Source: VXRD01 sp965232265
Lineage (GTDB): Bacteria; Latescibacterota; UBA2968
Direction: 5' to 3'
Length of the DNA: 64,000 nt
Assembly: GCA_965232265.1 (NCBI GenBank)
Contig: CBDDPH010000002.1
Location: 3,348,001 to 3,412,000 of the forward strand
Made by a program: the position numbers and the translations under genes. Shown here one piece after another: positions 61,437 to 64,000 of this stretch (its first letter is position 1; every line of letters starts with the position of its first letter). Below the pieces are notes generated by a model that did no database searches, had not been told where the DNA came from, and was given only the letters and a program-made list of their open reading frames with translations.

Positions 61437-64000
61437 TTCCCATAAGCCTTTCCATGCAGAACTTTCTCAGCTACGGTGAAAACGTGCCCCCCCTCGACTT
61501 TTCGGGCTTTCACGTCGCCTGCATAAGCGGTCGGAATGGTCACGGAAAATCCGCTCTGCTCGATGCCGTCACCTGGGCACTGTGGGGAGAAGCCCGCAAA
61601 TCCGGCAGTGAACGCCGCCCCAACGACGGCCTGCTGCGGATTGGCGCCACTGAAATGCGGGTCGATTTTGAATTTTTCCTCGAAAATGACCGCTATCGCA
61701 TCAGCCGCAGCTTTCGCAAAACCCGCAAAAGCGCGACCACCCGCCTCGAATTTCAGATTTACTCGCCAGAAACCAACGCATACAAAACCCTCTCGGAAGA
61801 AAGTGCTGTGCGCCAAACACAGGCCAGCATCGACACCCTGTTGCGAATGACTTATGAGACCTTTATCAACTCGGCCTTTCTCCTTCAGGGGCGCGCAGAC
61901 GAATTTACGCGCTGCAAAGCGAGCCAGCGAAAAGCCCTTCTCTCGGATATTCTCGGCCTATCGCATTACGATGACCTGTCTTCTCTGGCGCGAGAACACG
62001 CACGCGATGGCGACGTAGAACTCGCAACCGCTCGCGCAAAAAGAGATGACATTTTGCAGACCATTGAAAAACGCGATGAATTTGTCGCACAGCGCGATAG
62101 CGTCAACGCACAACTCTATGCCTGCAATAGCAAATTGGAAAACGCAGAAAATCGCCGCGAAGCACTGCGAAAAATACGCACCCAACGCGAACGCCATGAA
62201 GCCGAGCGCGAGGCACTTCACAAAGAAATATCGCGCATCGAACAGGACATGCGAGAACAACAGACCGCGAGTGAAAAAGCGCGGCAGGACGTGGCAGCCT
62301 ATCGCGCAATCCTCGACAGACGCGCCGAAATCACACAAGCCGCCGAAAAATATCGGACGCTCCAAAAAGAAGACACAGACCTGCAAACCAAATTACACGC
62401 CTTGAGGCCACTCGAGAAACGCGCAGGAGAACTCGATCAAAAAATCGCCGACCAGCGTCACGAAGTGGAACGCCGCCTCGGCGAATGGCAAATACGCATT
62501 GGGGATGCAGAACGCACACTGCGAGAAACAGAAGCTCTACTCTCCGATCGCCAGATCATTCAAACACAACTCGAGGCATTGCACAAAGCCAGGCAACAGG
62601 ACCGCGAATGGGAAGAGATACGCGAAAATCGGGAGCGCGTTGAGCGCAATATCCGAGACCTCGAGCGACAAATAGACAGCGCGATTGAAAATATAAAAGT
62701 AGATATCAACACCCACACCCACCACAGACAGCAAGCCGATGTGCTGGTGGCCGACATTGAAACGCGCAGAGAAACGCGGCAATCTCTCCGCACCCAAGCC
62801 CAAGAAATCCAATCCCTCGAAACCCAACGCAATGAGATTCGCAACAGAGGCAGTGCCCTCAAAATTCAGATTGAAAACAACGGCGAACGCCTCGACACCC
62901 TGCACCAAACCCGCGAAGACATCGCCCAACAACAGCAAATTTTGCAAAATGTCCAAGATGCTTCGTGTCCCCTGTGCGGCAGCGAACTCGACCAGACCCA
63001 CCGCGAAGAAGTAGCGTCAAAACTCTCAAATCAGTTGCGCGAACAACAGACGCAGATCACACAGTTGGAATCGAATATTCAAAAAGCCGAAGCAGAACGC
63101 GAACAGCACAGGCATCGCTATCAAGAAATCAAAAACCAACTCGCCCAGTGCGAAGACATCGCCCAACGCCTCGCAGAAGCCGAAACCGCACTAAAAGAAG
63201 CCGAAAATGCCATACAAACCCGCGAGACATTATCGGCTGAAATCCAAACCCTAAACACCCAACTGCGCGAACAAACTCAGAACAGCCCGGACGCACGCGC
63301 GCTATCCCAGGCTCGCAATGAACTTGAAAACCTCACCTATAACCCGGCAGAACACCGCACCCTGCGCGAAAAACTCAAAGCACTCGACTCTGTCGAGGCA
63401 CAAAATGCCCAACTTCAACTCGCCTCAGAACAGCGTGAAAAAGTCCTCGTGGAATTGCCCGAATTTCGAGAAAAACGCGACCTCGCACAACAATGGCTGG
63501 ACGAAGCCAAATACGCCCCCAACGAACGCGCAGAACGCGAACAGGTACACCAGCGCATCCGCACTCTGGATTACAATACCGAACACCACCAGCGCATCTC
63601 CCAGCAACTCACCGCCCTGCAAGATGCGCCAGCGCAACGCGAACGCCTTCAAGTGGCCGAACGCGACCTCGAAAATGCACAAACACAAGTCAATACCGCA
63701 AAAAAACGCCTCGCTGAACTCACAGAGCGCAACGCGCAAGCGCGACAACGCCTGACAGAACTCGCCGCAGCCATCACCCGCGCCGAATCAACCCTTGAAG
63801 AAGCCAACGCGCTGGAAAAAAATATTGCACAGATGCGCGCCCAGCGCGACGACCTGCTCCAGCAGAATGCCGCCCTGCAATCCCAAATTGAACACTGCGA
63901 CGCACGCAGCGCAGAACAAAACGCCGTCGAAGAAAAAATCAAATCCTGCGAACGCGACATCCGCATCTACCGCGAATTGACCACCGCTTATGGCAAAGAC
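61433..64000 (+). CDS. sbcC: SbcC/Rad50-like SMC-family ATPase, 3' end beyond window
   Basis: 856 codons are open to the window edge without a stop; the gene is incomplete at its 3' end. Walker A GRNGHGKSALLDAVTWALWG lies near residues 31-50, and SAFLLQGRADEFTR is the Q-loop region typical of SbcC. A long coiled coil runs from ~170 with a zinc hook CPLCG at ~512-516, where two SbcC coils join. The second coil continues to the edge; the signature and Walker B half lies outside. It partners SbcD, its overlapping neighbour. The coil is rich in Glu, Arg and Gln, as in the family. Confidence 0.95.
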   Translation, partial: MIPISLSMQNFLSYGENVPPLDFSGFHVACISGRNGHGKSALLDAVTWALWGEARKSGSERRPNDGLLRIGATEMRVDFEFFLENDRYRISRSFRKTRKSATTRLEFQIYSPETNAYKTLSEESAVRQTQASIDTLLRMTYETFINSAFLLQGRADEFTRCKASQRKALLSDILGLSHYDDLSSLAREHARDGDVELATARAKRDDILQTIEKRDEFVAQRDSVNAQLYACNSKLENAENRREALRKIRTQRERHEAEREALHKEISRIEQDMREQQTASEKARQDVAAYRAILDRRAEITQAAEKYRTLQKEDTDLQTKLHALRPLEKRAGELDQKIADQRHEVERRLGEWQIRIGDAERTLRETEALLSDRQIIQTQLEALHKARQQDREWEEIRENRERVERNIRDLERQIDSAIENIKVDINTHTHHRQQADVLVADIETRRETRQSLRTQAQEIQSLETQRNEIRNRGSALKIQIENNGERLDTLHQTREDIAQQQQILQNVQDASCPLCGSELDQTHREEVASKLSNQLREQQTQITQLESNIQKAEAEREQHRHRYQEIKNQLAQCEDIAQRLAEAETALKEAENAIQTRETLSAEIQTLNTQLREQTQNSPDARALSQARNELENLTYNPAEHRTLREKLKALDSVEAQNAQLQLASEQREKVLVELPEFREKRDLAQQWLDEAKYAPNERAEREQVHQRIRTLDYNTEHHQRISQQLTALQDAPAQRERLQVAERDLENAQTQVNTAKKRLAELTERNAQARQRLTELAAAITRAESTLEEANALEKNIAQMRAQRDDLLQQNAALQSQIEHCDARSAEQNAVEEKIKSCERDIRIYRELTTAYGKD

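Noticed and set aside
1..64000. CRISPR array
   Set aside because: The tandem repeats seen have 7-10 base units without spacers, and there are no Cas-like proteins.

Overview
The window reads as chromosomal DNA from an uncultured, environmental Gram-negative-like bacterium. It carries an ABC exporter with a membrane-fusion-like partner, an outer-membrane barrel-like protein, three phytanoyl-CoA-dioxygenase-like enzymes, a sulfatase, a heparinase-like lyase and five Gfo/Idh/MocA oxidoreductases. Short palindromic or text-like intergenic repeats occur throughout. This gene mix and repeat style recall Latescibacterota/Poribacteria-type genomes; that placement is inference from gene content only. 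There is no rRNA, CRISPR array, phage or plasmid backbone, and no recognisable transposase.

Layout. 0-7.7 kb: end of an FtsX-type permease, then an ABC exporter, a membrane-anchored accessory protein, and a tight plus-strand cluster PhyH-PhyH-sulfatase-PhyH. 7.8-22.6 kb: a minus-strand accessory island. Its transcription order is a broken AlbA/Schlafen-type gene, type III restriction subunit Res, a HepT/DUF86-like protein, methylase Mod, a stray Mod C-terminal remnant, an AAA+ ATPase, a subtilisin-like protease, and a UvrD-like helicase with an N-terminal RelE/ParE-like domain; two small conserved hypotheticals follow. 22.7-31.7 kb: housekeeping and metabolic genes (sugar isomerase-like, class V aminotransferase, 2-hydroxyacid dehydrogenase, MBL hydrolase, GDPD, proS, glnS) with tRNA-Glu, tRNA-Gln and tRNA-Pro. 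31.7-39.5 kb: minus-strand Gfo/Idh/MocA and aldo-keto reductase genes, a flippase-like protein and a polytopic DUF6785-like membrane protein. 39.5-47.3 kb: a second accessory island with a GNAT, an AbiEii-like pair, a low-GC HEPN-motif protein, McrBC, HicB and HsdS remnants, and a HigBA-like toxin-antitoxin pair. 47.3-64 kb: VOC protein, HTH regulator, CNNM/CBS membrane protein, two more oxidoreductases, an O-methyltransferase, a bifunctional-nuclease-domain protein, a periplasmic binding protein, a helix-hairpin-helix barrel-like protein, an LRR protein, a heparinase-like protein, and sbcD-sbcC running off the end.

How the genes work together. The 3.8-7.7 kb cluster looks like one oxidative/desulfation pathway, and two of its three dioxygenases have HxG instead of HxD in the iron site. 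The two islands look like stacked anti-phage modules with signs of turnover: pseudogenes, a duplicated mod tail, a fused HicB/HsdS scar, and a 29-bp direct repeat at both ends of the HEPN-McrBC block. The best candidates for an undescribed system are the AAA+/subtilase/RelE-helicase operon and the HEPN protein facing McrBC.

Caution: at least four otherwise ordinary genes (sulfatase, helix-hairpin-helix protein, LRR protein, heparinase) each show one apparent single-base frameshift. Assembly or sequencing indels must be excluded before calling them dead.
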